Assembly (NCBI GenBank): GCA_963556695.1
Contig: CAUWAG010000007.1
Span: 4,402,001 to 4,466,000 of the forward strand
Source of the DNA: Anthostomella pinea
Lineage: Eukaryota > Ascomycota > Sordariomycetes > Xylariales > Xylariaceae
Direction: 5' to 3'
DNA length: 64,000 bases
Numbering within the stretch: the stretch's first letter is position 1; the number at the start of each line of letters is the position of its first letter. Below, piece by piece: positions 55,696 to 64,000 of the stretch. A program made the translations under genes and the position numbers. The notes under the pieces were generated by a model that saw only the letters and a list, made by a program, of their open reading frames with translations, made no database searches and was not told the origin of the DNA.

Positions 55696-56596
55696 GTCGT
55701 AAAGCCTCGAGGAAGATGGCCGCAGCCGAAAAAGCGACAATGTTGCGGTTATTGTGGTAGGCTTCCGGTGGAATGAACGCCTATGCCAGGTGATTTAAAA
55801 AGAACAATTCTCGGTGGACTCTGACGTGTCTTGAATGCGATTGTGGGCGATCCCAAAAAGCTGGCCCATGACAGAGTTGCCCTGGCTTGTGATCGATGCG
55901 TACCTAGGTAGGCACTCTGGGTACTTTGGGTTTAAAGTTCACGTCGTCGAGCAAGTTTTCACCTGTCCTAAAGCATGGCGCGGGTTTCGTGGCCGGTGAG
56001 GTCCTCCTCCTATCTGCCGCGGCTCTCCCGCCTGCGCGCGCCTCATGCTTCTTTGCAGACCTGGGCTTCTTTACCGATACCGCCTCGATGCGGATAAGCA
56101 ATGTGCCCCTCGGGGTCTTCCTTGGGAGTCGCGGGAGTAACGGCCGATGCCATGGCAGATCTCCGATGGTCTTATCACAGTGTGATGTGTCGACGAAGTT
56201 TTACCAGGTAGTCGCGGACCTACAAGTAGTTGTTTGTCGCCCTGAACCCTAGGAAGTTCGAAGCAGGGGTTGCACGTGCGGGGTTCATGTTGTTGTTGTT
56301 GTTGTTGTTCCTCAAGGCTTAAGCCAGCCACACGGCCCACACCAGCCCTTCCCCTCCCAATGCCCAAACATGCACCTGGCCTTGGGATACCACCAGCTAC
56401 CAGAACTCCATACCTCCTACTGTACCACCTTAAACCAATCACATGCATACCGCCCAATTATATACGCGCTATCTACTTGACTCCAAGGTAAACGTGCCCG
56501 TCGAATGTAAGTGCGTCTAGTTCAGAATGGCTGATCATTAACCAGTTCCCCTCATAAGTACACCCTGGGTCTTCACCATCGACCATAACACGCGCC
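55696..56596. other. Intergenic region
   Basis: Overlapping small frames on both strands near 55.9-56.25 kb are of low complexity (Arg/Lys/Ala on the minus strand) and not called. Contains the TGT microsatellite at 56288-56309. Confidence 0.45.
56288..56309 (+). repeat. TGT trinucleotide microsatellite
   Basis: Seven uninterrupted TGT units in non-coding DNA. Confidence 0.9.
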
Positions 56597-57065
56597 ATGT
56601 TCGTCCCTACTGCCTCCAGGCTCAGCCAGGCTCCCCAGTCGCTAGTCATTTACCATGCGCTCTTCAAATGTGGAAATATCGTCCCTGGTGCTGCTGCAAC
56701 GAAAAACGGGTCGGGACAGTCCTTGATCTATCCCCAGGTCAAGCGTGCCGCGCGCAAGAGCGGCATCGCCTTCCTCCTGACTAAGACGATGGCCAGACCG
56801 GGCTTCATCTACGCCGAGAGCTCAGATGAAGCTGCTCTCACGGAATGGGTCAACTATGTCAAAATGCTGCAACAAACAGGGCGTGTACCACCTTGTGGTG
56901 AAGCCTGCGCCCGCGCCCGTGTCCCCGGACCGGCCGCTGAAGTTGAGTGGCGAGACTATCGTTGAAGTGCGGTCCATGAACGAGTTCGCTCTAGAGTTGA
57001 CTAAACGCGGTCTTAGGGGCTGGTGGGACGTTAATGATGGCTTCAAGGCGCACCGGTTTAATTAA
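56597..57065 (+). pseudogene. Conserved small protein with a one-base frameshift
   Basis: Starting at ATG 56597 the first frame gives about 93 residues ending in ARPGFIYAESSDEAALTEWV and NYVKMLQ. From about 56870 the protein-like sequence jumps to the next frame: KQGVYHLVVKPAPAPVSP, LKLSGETIVEVRSMNEFALEL and RGLRGWWDV, to a TAA at 57063-57065. No intron is possible in the few bases at the junction (ATGCTGCAACAAACAGGGCG), so a one-base indel or sequencing error is the simplest reading. The total of about 155 residues would be a compact alpha/beta protein. The family is not identified. Confidence 0.6.
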
Positions 57066-57899
57066 GGGTTGGGGTGGGCAGATGCGGGCAGGACGGCATG
57101 GTAACATCTGAGGTGGTGTAGAAGTTGATCACAACAGAGATAAATGTTCTTCATTTGGGAGTTTTCCTTTATCACGCGGAAACAGATAGATATCCAGACC
57201 AGGCGTGTTTACCGAACGTGTATTACTAGCTCAGAACAAACAGCTTCACCCGCTACGCGTTACCGGACGCAACTACAAGCAGCACTAAGACGATCAAATA
57301 GGTTTGCAACTGGCCCTCGTAAGCTTAAAATCCGCGGTGCCTTCGAAGCGGTCCCGAGACCGTCTTGCCTCGTTTGCGGCGAACTTGCATTTAACTAGGC
57401 CGACTAGCTTGCTAATTCCCGCAACAGTCTATTTACACATCCCAAAATGTCGTCCAGGTCAACGTCCCCGCCGAGTCTGGAGGTATGGGTGTCCTCGCCA
57501 ACCACGGTTGTTGCCCTCCCGGATCGCGGCCACAACGCGCAATCACGCTCTGTATCGACTACTGCTAGAAATTCTGCCCGGAGAACACGATATAAGCGCT
57601 TGAACACTTCCGCGTTGCCCCAACAGAACCACAGGGGAGTATGACTTGGCAAGCTGTTGCCACAAGTCCAAATACGCCATGGCTAGGTTGGTATAGGGGT
57701 AGATCCTTTTCCGGCCACTCTCCAGGTCTAGACTGCGGTCTATACAGCTATATAAAGTTCAATGACAACTATTTTACTGTGTATCCTTTCACAAACCTCT
57801 TAAAGTTTTTTTTACTAAGCCTTAGTCTAATGTTGCAACACGTTTGCAATGTCAGCCTTGACGCAATGTCATCTATACACTATTTTTCATGATTGCTTT
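57066..57899. other. Intergenic region at the edge of the transposon nest
   Basis: Several short frames (for example 57447-57644) overlap in different phases without recognisable products. Composition is still near normal. Confidence 0.4.
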
Positions 57900-58757
57900 G
57901 CCTAGGTGTAACTTACATGTCAAGACAAGAGCCGGTAAAGGTTTTCTGCTACTATCTGATGCAGGCTATTTCTTTGTATTACTTCAGGCAGACGAGGAGA
58001 AGAAAATAGTCAGTCCATGGTAACGCTATGCTAAAGGCGGAGAACCGGCTGCAGTGACCCGATCACACTCTCCATGTCTATAATTTTAAGAAGAGTTGCG
58101 TTCAATTCGTTTTTAAGTATATACGATACTGATCCCCGACTTTGAAAACGCGAGCATCGGATTTTGCATTAACTATTGCTACGGTGGCTGCAAGTGAAAT
58201 TTTCACCTGATCTCACCCCCGTTTCACAAATCACGGAGCTAATCCTTTCAGGGTGTCTGGCGGTGCGAGAGTATATAGGCAATCGACTAGAATTGCTAGA
58301 GGACCGCCTTTATGAACTGACCGCACTCTACGAGACGGCCGACTACCTTATGATGCCACGCCTATTGAACGACTTGACGTTTTAAATCCGACAGTGCTTG
58401 TGAAATATTAAGTGTTCTATATTAAAAGAAAGAAGAAGAAGTTTTTTAAGCTAGGGGTAAAGCCCCGTTTAAGTAGCTAGGTAATCTCTTAAAGTAACCA
58501 GATAACTATAATAAACACTTGTTATTGAATCTAATTGAAAACTAATATTTATAATGTTGTAAGTATGTTATAAATGCTTTAAAACTAACGCTTTAATATA
58601 TTTAGCCTTTAAAGCTCTTTAAAACCGTGTTTATACCTGTTATAATCTTATTATTATTGCAATATTTTAATACCTTTTATAAATTAAAGACATCATTATT
58701 AATTAATAATTCAAATATAACACGCTTAAGATTTTTAAATGATTTTGAACGACTTAT
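57900..58757. other. AT-rich RIP-like block, left part
   Basis: Composition becomes strongly AT-rich, with many TTAAA and TAATA stretches, especially 58380-58757. One frame (58176-58385) has no recognisable product. It runs up to the LTR boundary. Confidence 0.6.
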
Positions 58758-58933
58758 TGTTACGAACCAACGAACAGTGCGGCCTGATAGCAGGCCTAGA
58801 AGGGACGATTGGAAACAGATTGACCAGAGAGTGGGGTGCTGATCAGTTGAGAGATCGGAGCAACGGAGCAACGGTACACAGATCACGCGACCAGCAGAGC
58901 CTGGGTCACGTGGCTAAGAATTTGGATCACCTT

Positions 58934-58949
58934 GGATCACCGGTGATCC
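58934..58949. repeat. Perfect 16-bp palindrome in LTR copy 2
   Basis: GGATCACCGGTGATCC reads the same on both strands. It is preceded by another GGATCACC at 58924-58931. LTR copy 1 has a related interrupted inverted repeat at the same place. Confidence 0.85.
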
Positions 58950-58985
58950 AGGGTGAGCCACCTAATTCGTGAGGGAGAGATTAGA

Positions 58986-58994
58986 TATATAAGG
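58986..58994 (+). promoter_or_regulatory. TATA box inside LTR copy 2
   Basis: TATATAAGG in the same context (GAGGGAGAGATTAGA) as in LTR copy 1. Confidence 0.7.
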
Positions 58995-59218
58995 ACAGAC
59001 ATTTCCCAACCAGATAGATAGACAAAGCATTTTAGCCAACCCTAAGGTGGGAGAAATCTCCTGACGACTTGACTACGCAGTGAACCCAGTTCAGACCAAG
59101 CCCCAGCATCTGAGTGTCTTCTAATTGACAGAAGCCTCTATCGTCCTTTGTGTTGACTTACCTCAGAACATAAACCCTATAACACCCTTTAGCCTTATAG
59201 GTTAGACGGCTCGTCACA

Positions 59219-59848
59219 AGCGCTTTTTAAAAAAAATTTTTATTTACGATAAGTTAAGTAAAGGTTACATAAGTTTAGTTATTTGGTTTTTTCCTTATAA
59301 TTAATAAGGTTTAAAGCTTAAAGTTTTACGGGTATTTCATATATACTTTATTTTTATAACTTGATTATATTATATGTTTTTTATATTTATATTTATTTTA
59401 TCTTTAAGTAGTTATTTTACCTTTTATTAAAGAATTTAATTCTAACTTAATATCGGACATATTTTATAACGTGCGGGAATTCAGGAACATTTTTTTTTAA
59501 AATGTTTAAAACTTATTATTGATTATTTACGAGAAAGATTATAATATTAAGATCTATTTATCCTATGTATACGACAACCATATAGTAAATTTTTGTTTAC
59601 TTTATAACAGTAATAAATTAGCTTTATAAACCGCATGGAATATATTTATAACTGATTAATATTTATTAATATAATTTTTTTTAAATAGTATAAAAAACAG
59701 CGGGGAAACATCGTTTGTAGTTTTAAATTTTCCGGTAATAAAGGTAGTTAAACGTTATAAATACCAATATATTCAAATAGGTCGTTATTAATAAAGTTTA
59801 TATTAATAAAGGTACTAAAACGTTTATCGAGGTTAAAAGTAAAACAGG
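59219..59848. other. AT-rich RIP-like block interrupted by a pogo insertion
   Basis: Extremely AT-rich (long TTTATA, TTAATA stretches), no coding potential. The same composition resumes at 61713-61870, so the pogo element at 59851-61710 was inserted into it. Confidence 0.7.
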
Positions 59849-59850
59849 TA

Positions 59851-59901
59851 ACGTAGGTCACAAGCGAGCGGCAATTACAAGCGAACGGCAACTTTTCACC
59901 A
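59851..59901 (+). repeat. Left terminal inverted repeat of the intact pogo element
   Basis: Begins ACGTAGGTCACAAGCG and ends TTTTCACCA. The reverse complement at 61660-61710 is identical except for one A/G difference. Confidence 0.93.
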
Positions 59902-59956
59902 ATCTTCTAACCAACATGTCAAATAACTCGACCACAACGCATTTAATTCAATCTAA

Positions 59957-61612
59957 TCAATCGGATTCTTCTTCTTCAGACGTTTCTATCTCTATTGTAC
60001 AAGTTTGCGCATTATGGCCAGTGTTGCCGCAAACGCCACAACGTCGCTCACGCGCTGCCGCCCTCCTTGGACGACGACTACCTTCACCCATTTCCTGTCT
60101 TGCCAGCTCACCACCATCCTTTACAGCCTGGAGACCTACTGCATCTTCAACGGAAAGTACTCCTCCTTTCACTAGACGTTTGTTTTTTGTCCTCCGGCGT
60201 TTACTTAGTAGGTGATTGGCCTCCTCTAGCTCGCGGACCCGGGAATCAACCAAAGCGACCTTGTGCATAAGACCGTATGTAGCCTTTGAAAACGAGCTCA
60301 ATGCATCAATTATTGATGTAGGTGAGCTTCCCTGGTGGTTTCTGACTCGATTTCGGATATGAACCGATTGATTGACCGCTTCGTTGATGGTGGTAGGCGT
60401 CTTCGAAGTCCAAGTAGTGGGTGGCAGATTGGGGTCTGGCGACGGTGTTCGTACGACAGCGACAGCATCCAGTTTCGAAATGACACTTTCTGGGTCAAAA
60501 GGAACAAGCCCAGTGGCACTGAAACCTGCTCGAATGTTCCCTGGCGTCATAGCAGCGTTGTGTGCTTCACAAAATGCTGCAAGGAAGTCCTCTTTCGAAA
60601 CATAGGTTATATGACGCCGCATGAGATCCTCAATCATGCGACCGTACGCTCGTTTGAGCGGGCTAAAACAACTGACATCTAAAGGCTGGAGCCTGTGTGA
60701 CGAGTGGGCAGGCATACAAAGGGTAATAATGCTGTTGTTCTGGCAATATCTCTCAAAGATCTGGGAATGGTGGCTTTCGTGACCATCTAGGATGAGGAGG
60801 CGTTTACCGGCAGTCATACGCGGTCTGGTATACTTGTCGAAATGCCGAATCCATTCCAACCCAATCTCGTTCGTAGTCCACCCATTATCGGACACGGCCA
60901 CCTTCCAATCGCGTGGTAATATCGTGTCGCGATACCATGACGCGAGGTGGGTTTTGCCCTGTAGAATGATGAACGGCGGGACCACCCAACCATCAGCATT
61001 GACAGCAGAAATTGCTGTAGACCATTCCCTGTTGCCTTGCTGGGCTTGTCTAGGCCTACCACGTCTTTCGGCGCTTGTAATGACCATGCCGGACCCAATA
61101 ATGCCCATCATAAACCCAGTCTCGTCGAAGTTGTAAATATCCGCGTCTTGGATACCATGTTTCGCGATTGCCGCCGCAACTTGGCAAAACCACGCGCGAT
61201 ACGCGTCCGGATCTTCGTTCAAGACCCTCTCGTAGTCCATCCTCCGATGAAAACGCGTCCGGAGGCCTGGTGTACGTTTGATGAAGTTTGCCGTCCAGTT
61301 CTTTCCAACGCGTCCAGCCCCGCGCGCCGCCAACAATTGATTTGCCATATCTTCAACATAAGTGTACCGGGGCGGAAATGCTCGCGCATCCAGGTCGATT
61401 ATGAAGGAACAAATGGCATTCTCTTCAGAAACCGTAAGTTTCAAAGAATTAGGCATGCTATCGCGTCGTGATGGTCGGCCGGCGATTCTAGCCTTCAAGG
61501 TATTGTATGGGACATGGAAAGTCTTAGAAAGCTTGCCAATGGTAATATGAGGGTCGCGTCGCTTAGCTTGGACAGCAAGCTGTAAGTCTGATTCGCTATA
61601 ACGCAATGCCAT
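59957..61612 (-). CDS. Intact pogo-type DDE transposase with C-terminal zinc knuckle
   Basis: 551 residues in one frame from ATG 61612. Residues 5-48 form a psq-type helix-turn-helix (SKTFHVPYNTLKARIAGRPS). Residues 60-130 are a CENP-B/Tc5-type DNA-binding domain (GRVGKNWTANFIKRTPGLR). The DDE_1 catalytic domain follows with D163 (YNFDETGFMMG), D276 (LLILDGHESH) and D312 (HRLQPLDVSCF), a D-35-D spacing usual for pogo. After a coiled-coil-like stretch (about 440-490) comes a zinc knuckle, C525-x2-C528-x4-H533-x4-C538, then an acidic tail. Cut-and-paste movement to TA sites is the family function. All three catalytic residues and both ends are present, so activity is plausible but not shown. 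Confidence 0.95.
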   Translation of the reverse strand: MALRYSESDLQLAVQAKRRDPHITIGKLSKTFHVPYNTLKARIAGRPSRRDSMPNSLKLTVSEENAICSFIIDLDARAFPPRYTYVEDMANQLLAARGAGRVGKNWTANFIKRTPGLRTRFHRRMDYERVLNEDPDAYRAWFCQVAAAIAKHGIQDADIYNFDETGFMMGIIGSGMVITSAERRGRPRQAQQGNREWSTAISAVNADGWVVPPFIILQGKTHLASWYRDTILPRDWKVAVSDNGWTTNEIGLEWIRHFDKYTRPRMTAGKRLLILDGHESHHSQIFERYCQNNSIITLCMPAHSSHRLQPLDVSCFSPLKRAYGRMIEDLMRRHITYVSKEDFLAAFCEAHNAAMTPGNIRAGFSATGLVPFDPESVISKLDAVAVVRTPSPDPNLPPTTWTSKTPTTINEAVNQSVHIRNRVRNHQGSSPTSIIDALSSFSKATYGLMHKVALVDSRVRELEEANHLLSKRRRTKNKRLVKGGVLSVEDAVGLQAVKDGGELARQEMGEGSRRPRRAAARERRCGVCGNTGHNAQTCTIEIETSEEEESD

Positions 61613-61659
61613 TATTGTTGGTTGATCAATTAGGAGCCTTGATTGAAAGGTTGGGTGGC

Positions 61660-61710
61660 TGGTGAAAAGTTGCCGCTCGCTTGTAATTGCCGCTCGCTTG
61701 TGACCTACGT
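61660..61710 (-). repeat. Right terminal inverted repeat of the intact pogo element
   Basis: Reverse complement of 59851-59901 with one difference. Followed by the TA target duplication and AT-rich DNA. Confidence 0.93.
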
Positions 61711-61712
61711 TA

Positions 61713-61868
61713 TTATGATTAAGATTATAAAAAAGTTTACGCTTATATTCGATTTAAAAATGAAGAAGGTTGTTGCGATTTAGTGCAATAACTATTTAAT
61801 AAAAAAATTCGGTTATATTTTCGTGTTTTTTAATAAAAAGCTGAACTATTAAATGTTCATATTTTATT
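61713..61868. other. AT-rich flank of the intact pogo element
   Basis: Strongly AT-rich, non-coding; continues the block left of the insertion. The next element starts at about 61869. Confidence 0.55.
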
Positions 61869-64000
61869 ACCATCCCACCCATAGAAGTCGGACACCCCCA
61901 CTAGTCGGACAGCCAAACCCCACCATCATCACCAAAACACCCCTTTATTCACTTACACGTTTTCAGCCCGATATTAAAGCTACTTAGAATGTAATTACTG
62001 CTCTAGATAGCCCTGACCTTGGGGTTTACTCCAATATAAAATTTACCCCGCCTAGCCTATGTGATTGGTCATCTAATACCCCGCGTTTCCTACCTCGAAT
62101 AGCAAATCTACGGCCCTGCAAGGCTCCCTTAAAGCCTTGTTCTATATGCAACGCAGCATCGTATAGCCGCCCAAAATGCCTCCCTATTCGTATACAGAGG
62201 ATCAGATGGCAAATGCCATCTTAGATATCATGGATGAGGGCCTGTCTTTACGAAAAAGTGCTCAAAAACACGGCATCCCGCCACAAACGCTGTCTGATCG
62301 ACTTAACGGCAAGCCTACGAGGGCCGAAGCCCACACGCAGCAACAGAGACTCTCCCCTGCTCAAGAAACCACTATAGTCGAATGGATTTTACGTCAGGAG
62401 AAGCTAGGACTAGCCCCTTTGCACTCCCTAGTTCGTAAGATTGTCACAAAGTTGTTAAAAAAGAAGGGAGATGAACGCCCTTTGGGAGACACCTTCATGG
62501 CGGGCTTCAAGCGCTACAACCCTCAAATAAAGACCAAAATTGGCAAAAGGATGGAATCAGCACGCTTTAAGGGGTTTACGCCCAAAGCAGTTAACTGGTT
62601 CTTCGAAATTCTTGAGGATTACAGCTGGGTAAAGCCAGAGAACACGTATAATGTCGATAAGGGCGGCATTATGGCGGGCTATGGTAGCTCTACTTACCCC
62701 TTTAATTCTGAAAAATTCTAATCGTATTCACAGGTATCGACTCTCTCGTTCTGGGTAGTTCTGCTACCAAGAAATCCTTCCTGAAGAGCCCCCGGAGCCG
62801 CAGTTGGACCTCTTTCATCGAGGCCATCTCAGCCACGGGAAAAATCCTCAAACCGGGCATTATCTTTAAAGGCAAGGACCTCCAAGTCCAATGGTTTATC
62901 GAGGAGTTCCGAAAAACCGCCGATTGGCATTTTATATGCTCAGAAAACGGCTGGACCTCCAATGACATCGCCTCCCAGTAGTTAGAAGACGTGTTCATCC
63001 CACAGATGGACGAGGTATGAGGAAAAGATCAGTCTGAGGCTGTTCTTTTGATACTAGATGGCCATGGTAGCCACATCTCCGTACGTATATGATTTTTTGT
63101 TATTTTATTTAGACTTCCTTCAAATTTTTGGAATTAATCCGGGCTAACGCGTGGTAATAGGACGAATTCATGACCATATGTTATTTTGCCAACATCTTGC
63201 TCTGTTTCTTCCCTGCCCACACCAGTCACGGCATGCAGCCCCTGGATAACGGGCCCTATAACGCCCTGAAGGCTTACTACCAGAAACCTCCTCGCAGCTG
63301 AATTCCTTGACGGATGCCTCGCCTGTTAACAAGATCAACTTCATTCGGTGCTATAGCCAAGCAAGAACTTCTGTTTTTACTAAGGCAAACATCCTCTCTG
63401 GATTCAGAACCACTGGATGTTATCCAATCAGCCGCAGGAAGTGCCTAACACATCCAGAAATCCAGGAAGATAAGCAGAAGACCCCTGAGCCTGAGACCCC
63501 TGAAAGCTCTGAACCAGAGGACCAACAGACCCCTACTACAAGTCGGGAGATCATGGATTTCGGCAAAAATAAATCCCCTGGCACCCGCTTGAAGTACAGG
63601 AAGATAGCCAACGCTTTCGAGACCAAGGAGACAGAAGTTGTCATCCAAGCCCGGAAGATCAAAGCCCTGGAGGCTGAACTGGAGCGGCTACGGCACAAGA
63701 AGCGACAAAAGATCCATAATCCTAACAAGAAGTTTAAAACGGTGACAGAGATCTTGTCTAAGAGAGGTACCATTGGCCCTGAAACGCCTGCAGAGGTACA
63801 AGAAGAGATGATTGTTGAGTCGGAGGATGAAGAGGAAGATGAGGATGAAGCCCCTGAAGAGGCCGCTTTGGAGGCCATCCAGCAGCCTAGGTTGACACGT
63901 TCCGGCCGCGCAATACGGGCGCCCGCTAGATTGTACAAATGAGCAGCTTCAGCGCTCTCGAATGATAATTTTGCTGAGTTTCTCTGATCTGAATGACTTC
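61869..64000 (+). mobile_element. Second pogo/Tigger-like element, decayed, continues beyond the window
   Basis: The left end lies near 61869 (CCATCCCACCC), followed by two GTCGGACA motifs (61888 and 61904) separated by a C-rich spacer, a typical subterminal arrangement. The exact end and target duplication cannot be set because the right end is not in the window. It contains a broken transposase gene on the plus strand. Confidence 0.7.
62176..63942 (+). pseudogene. Decayed intron-containing pogo-type transposase
   Basis: The start ATG 62176 gives a psq helix-turn-helix (LSLRKSAQKHGIPPQTLSDR) and a CENP-B-like domain (GDTFMAGFKRYNPQIKTK). The frame then crosses a plausible 50-nt GT-AG intron (62684-62733) into IDSLVLGSSATKKSFLKSP. 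A second plausible intron is 63081-63160. The DDE residues are NVDK (D161), LLILDGHGSH and HGMQPLDNG. Damage: Glu-to-Lys next to the first catalytic Asp, TAG at 62979-62981, TGA at 63018-63020, and a frameshift near 63285. The C-terminal frame 63307-63942 (SLTDASPVNKINFIRCYSQA onward) is intact, with a Lys-rich coiled coil and an acidic patch. All three substitutions are G-to-A on the coding strand, as RIP would give. Confidence 0.85.

Larger units (their letters stand above)
58758..59218 (+). mobile_element. LTR of the same retrotransposon family, copy 2
   Basis: The 461-bp sequence begins TGTTACGA and ends TCGTCACA, an imperfect inverted terminal repeat. It is closely similar to 19639-20118 in the first 60 and last 270 bases, with the TATA box and the segment AACCCTAAGGTG in the same order. 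The middle (U3) differs by indels. No matching 5-bp duplication is found (CTTAT on the left, AGCGC on the right). No primer-binding site or polypurine tract is visible outside, so it is probably a solo LTR whose flank was altered. Confidence 0.85.
59851..61710 (-). mobile_element. Pogo-family DNA transposon, structurally intact
   Basis: The 1860-bp element has 51-bp terminal inverted repeats (59851-59901 and 61660-61710) differing at one position. It is flanked by TA on both sides (59849-59850 and 61711-61712). Each terminal repeat contains two direct copies of CAAGCGAGCGGCAA (the second with one change on the left end), separated by TTA, which look like transposase binding sites. The single gene inside is an uninterrupted transposase. 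Base composition is normal, in contrast to the AT-rich DNA around it. Confidence 0.95.

Noticed and set aside
60335..60682. Plus-strand frames within the intact pogo element
   Set aside because: They are antisense to the conserved transposase and have no family features.
58758..61710. LTR plus the downstream gene read as one full-length retrotransposon
   Set aside because: The gene inside is a pogo transposase on the opposite strand with its own terminal repeats and TA duplication; no reverse transcriptase, Gag or second LTR exists here.

Overview
The window is nuclear DNA of a filamentous ascomycete (Pezizomycotina). The evidence is short GT-AG introns (about 45-170 nt), fungal gene families (Met10-type sulfite reductase, sedolisin, GH43 arabinanase, bicupin oxalate enzyme, CxC-rich small protein), an intron-containing tRNA-Gly, and AT-rich blocks that look like repeat-induced point mutation (RIP). 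No bacterial operons, rRNA or CRISPR arrays are visible. The species cannot be named from the sequence alone.

Layout. 0-16 kb is a GC-balanced gene region: the 3' end of a nitrilase-family gene, tRNA-Gly(GCC), sulfite reductase flavoprotein (MET10-like), a six-exon bicupin oxalate enzyme, a 1242-residue coiled-coil protein, and a four-TM membrane protein. 15.5-23 kb is gene-poor. It holds a tRNA-like relic, an AT-rich island (about 17.05-18.9 kb), a solo LTR with a 5-bp target duplication, and one unrecognised reading frame. 23-47 kb is gene-bearing again: sedolisin (9 exons), GH43 endo-arabinanase, F-box protein, Cys-rich metallothionein-like protein, RCC1, a small membrane protein, an APC-type permease with two in-frame stops, a leucine-rich/RGG-tail protein and a C2H2 zinc-finger protein. 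47.7-49.7 kb is a complete Fot1/pogo element whose transposase is broken only by four TAG codons. 51.4-57 kb carries an SNM1/Artemis-type nuclease, a GH10 xylanase remnant, a second F-box protein and a frameshifted conserved gene. 57.9-64 kb is a transposon nest in AT-rich DNA: a second copy of the same LTR, an apparently intact pogo-family element with 51-bp terminal inverted repeats, and a decayed intron-containing pogo relative running off the window.

The genes do not form an obvious cluster or pathway. Secreted degradative enzymes (oxalate enzyme, sedolisin, arabinanase, xylanase remnant) suggest a plant-associated or saprotrophic life. The items most worth following up are: the oxalate enzyme's active-site lid, which lacks the decarboxylase glutamate and starts Asp-Ala; the intact pogo transposase inside RIP-like DNA beside two relatives at other stages of decay; and the coiled-coil protein built from 33-nt and 75-nt repeats. 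I did not find a convincing undescribed multi-gene system.
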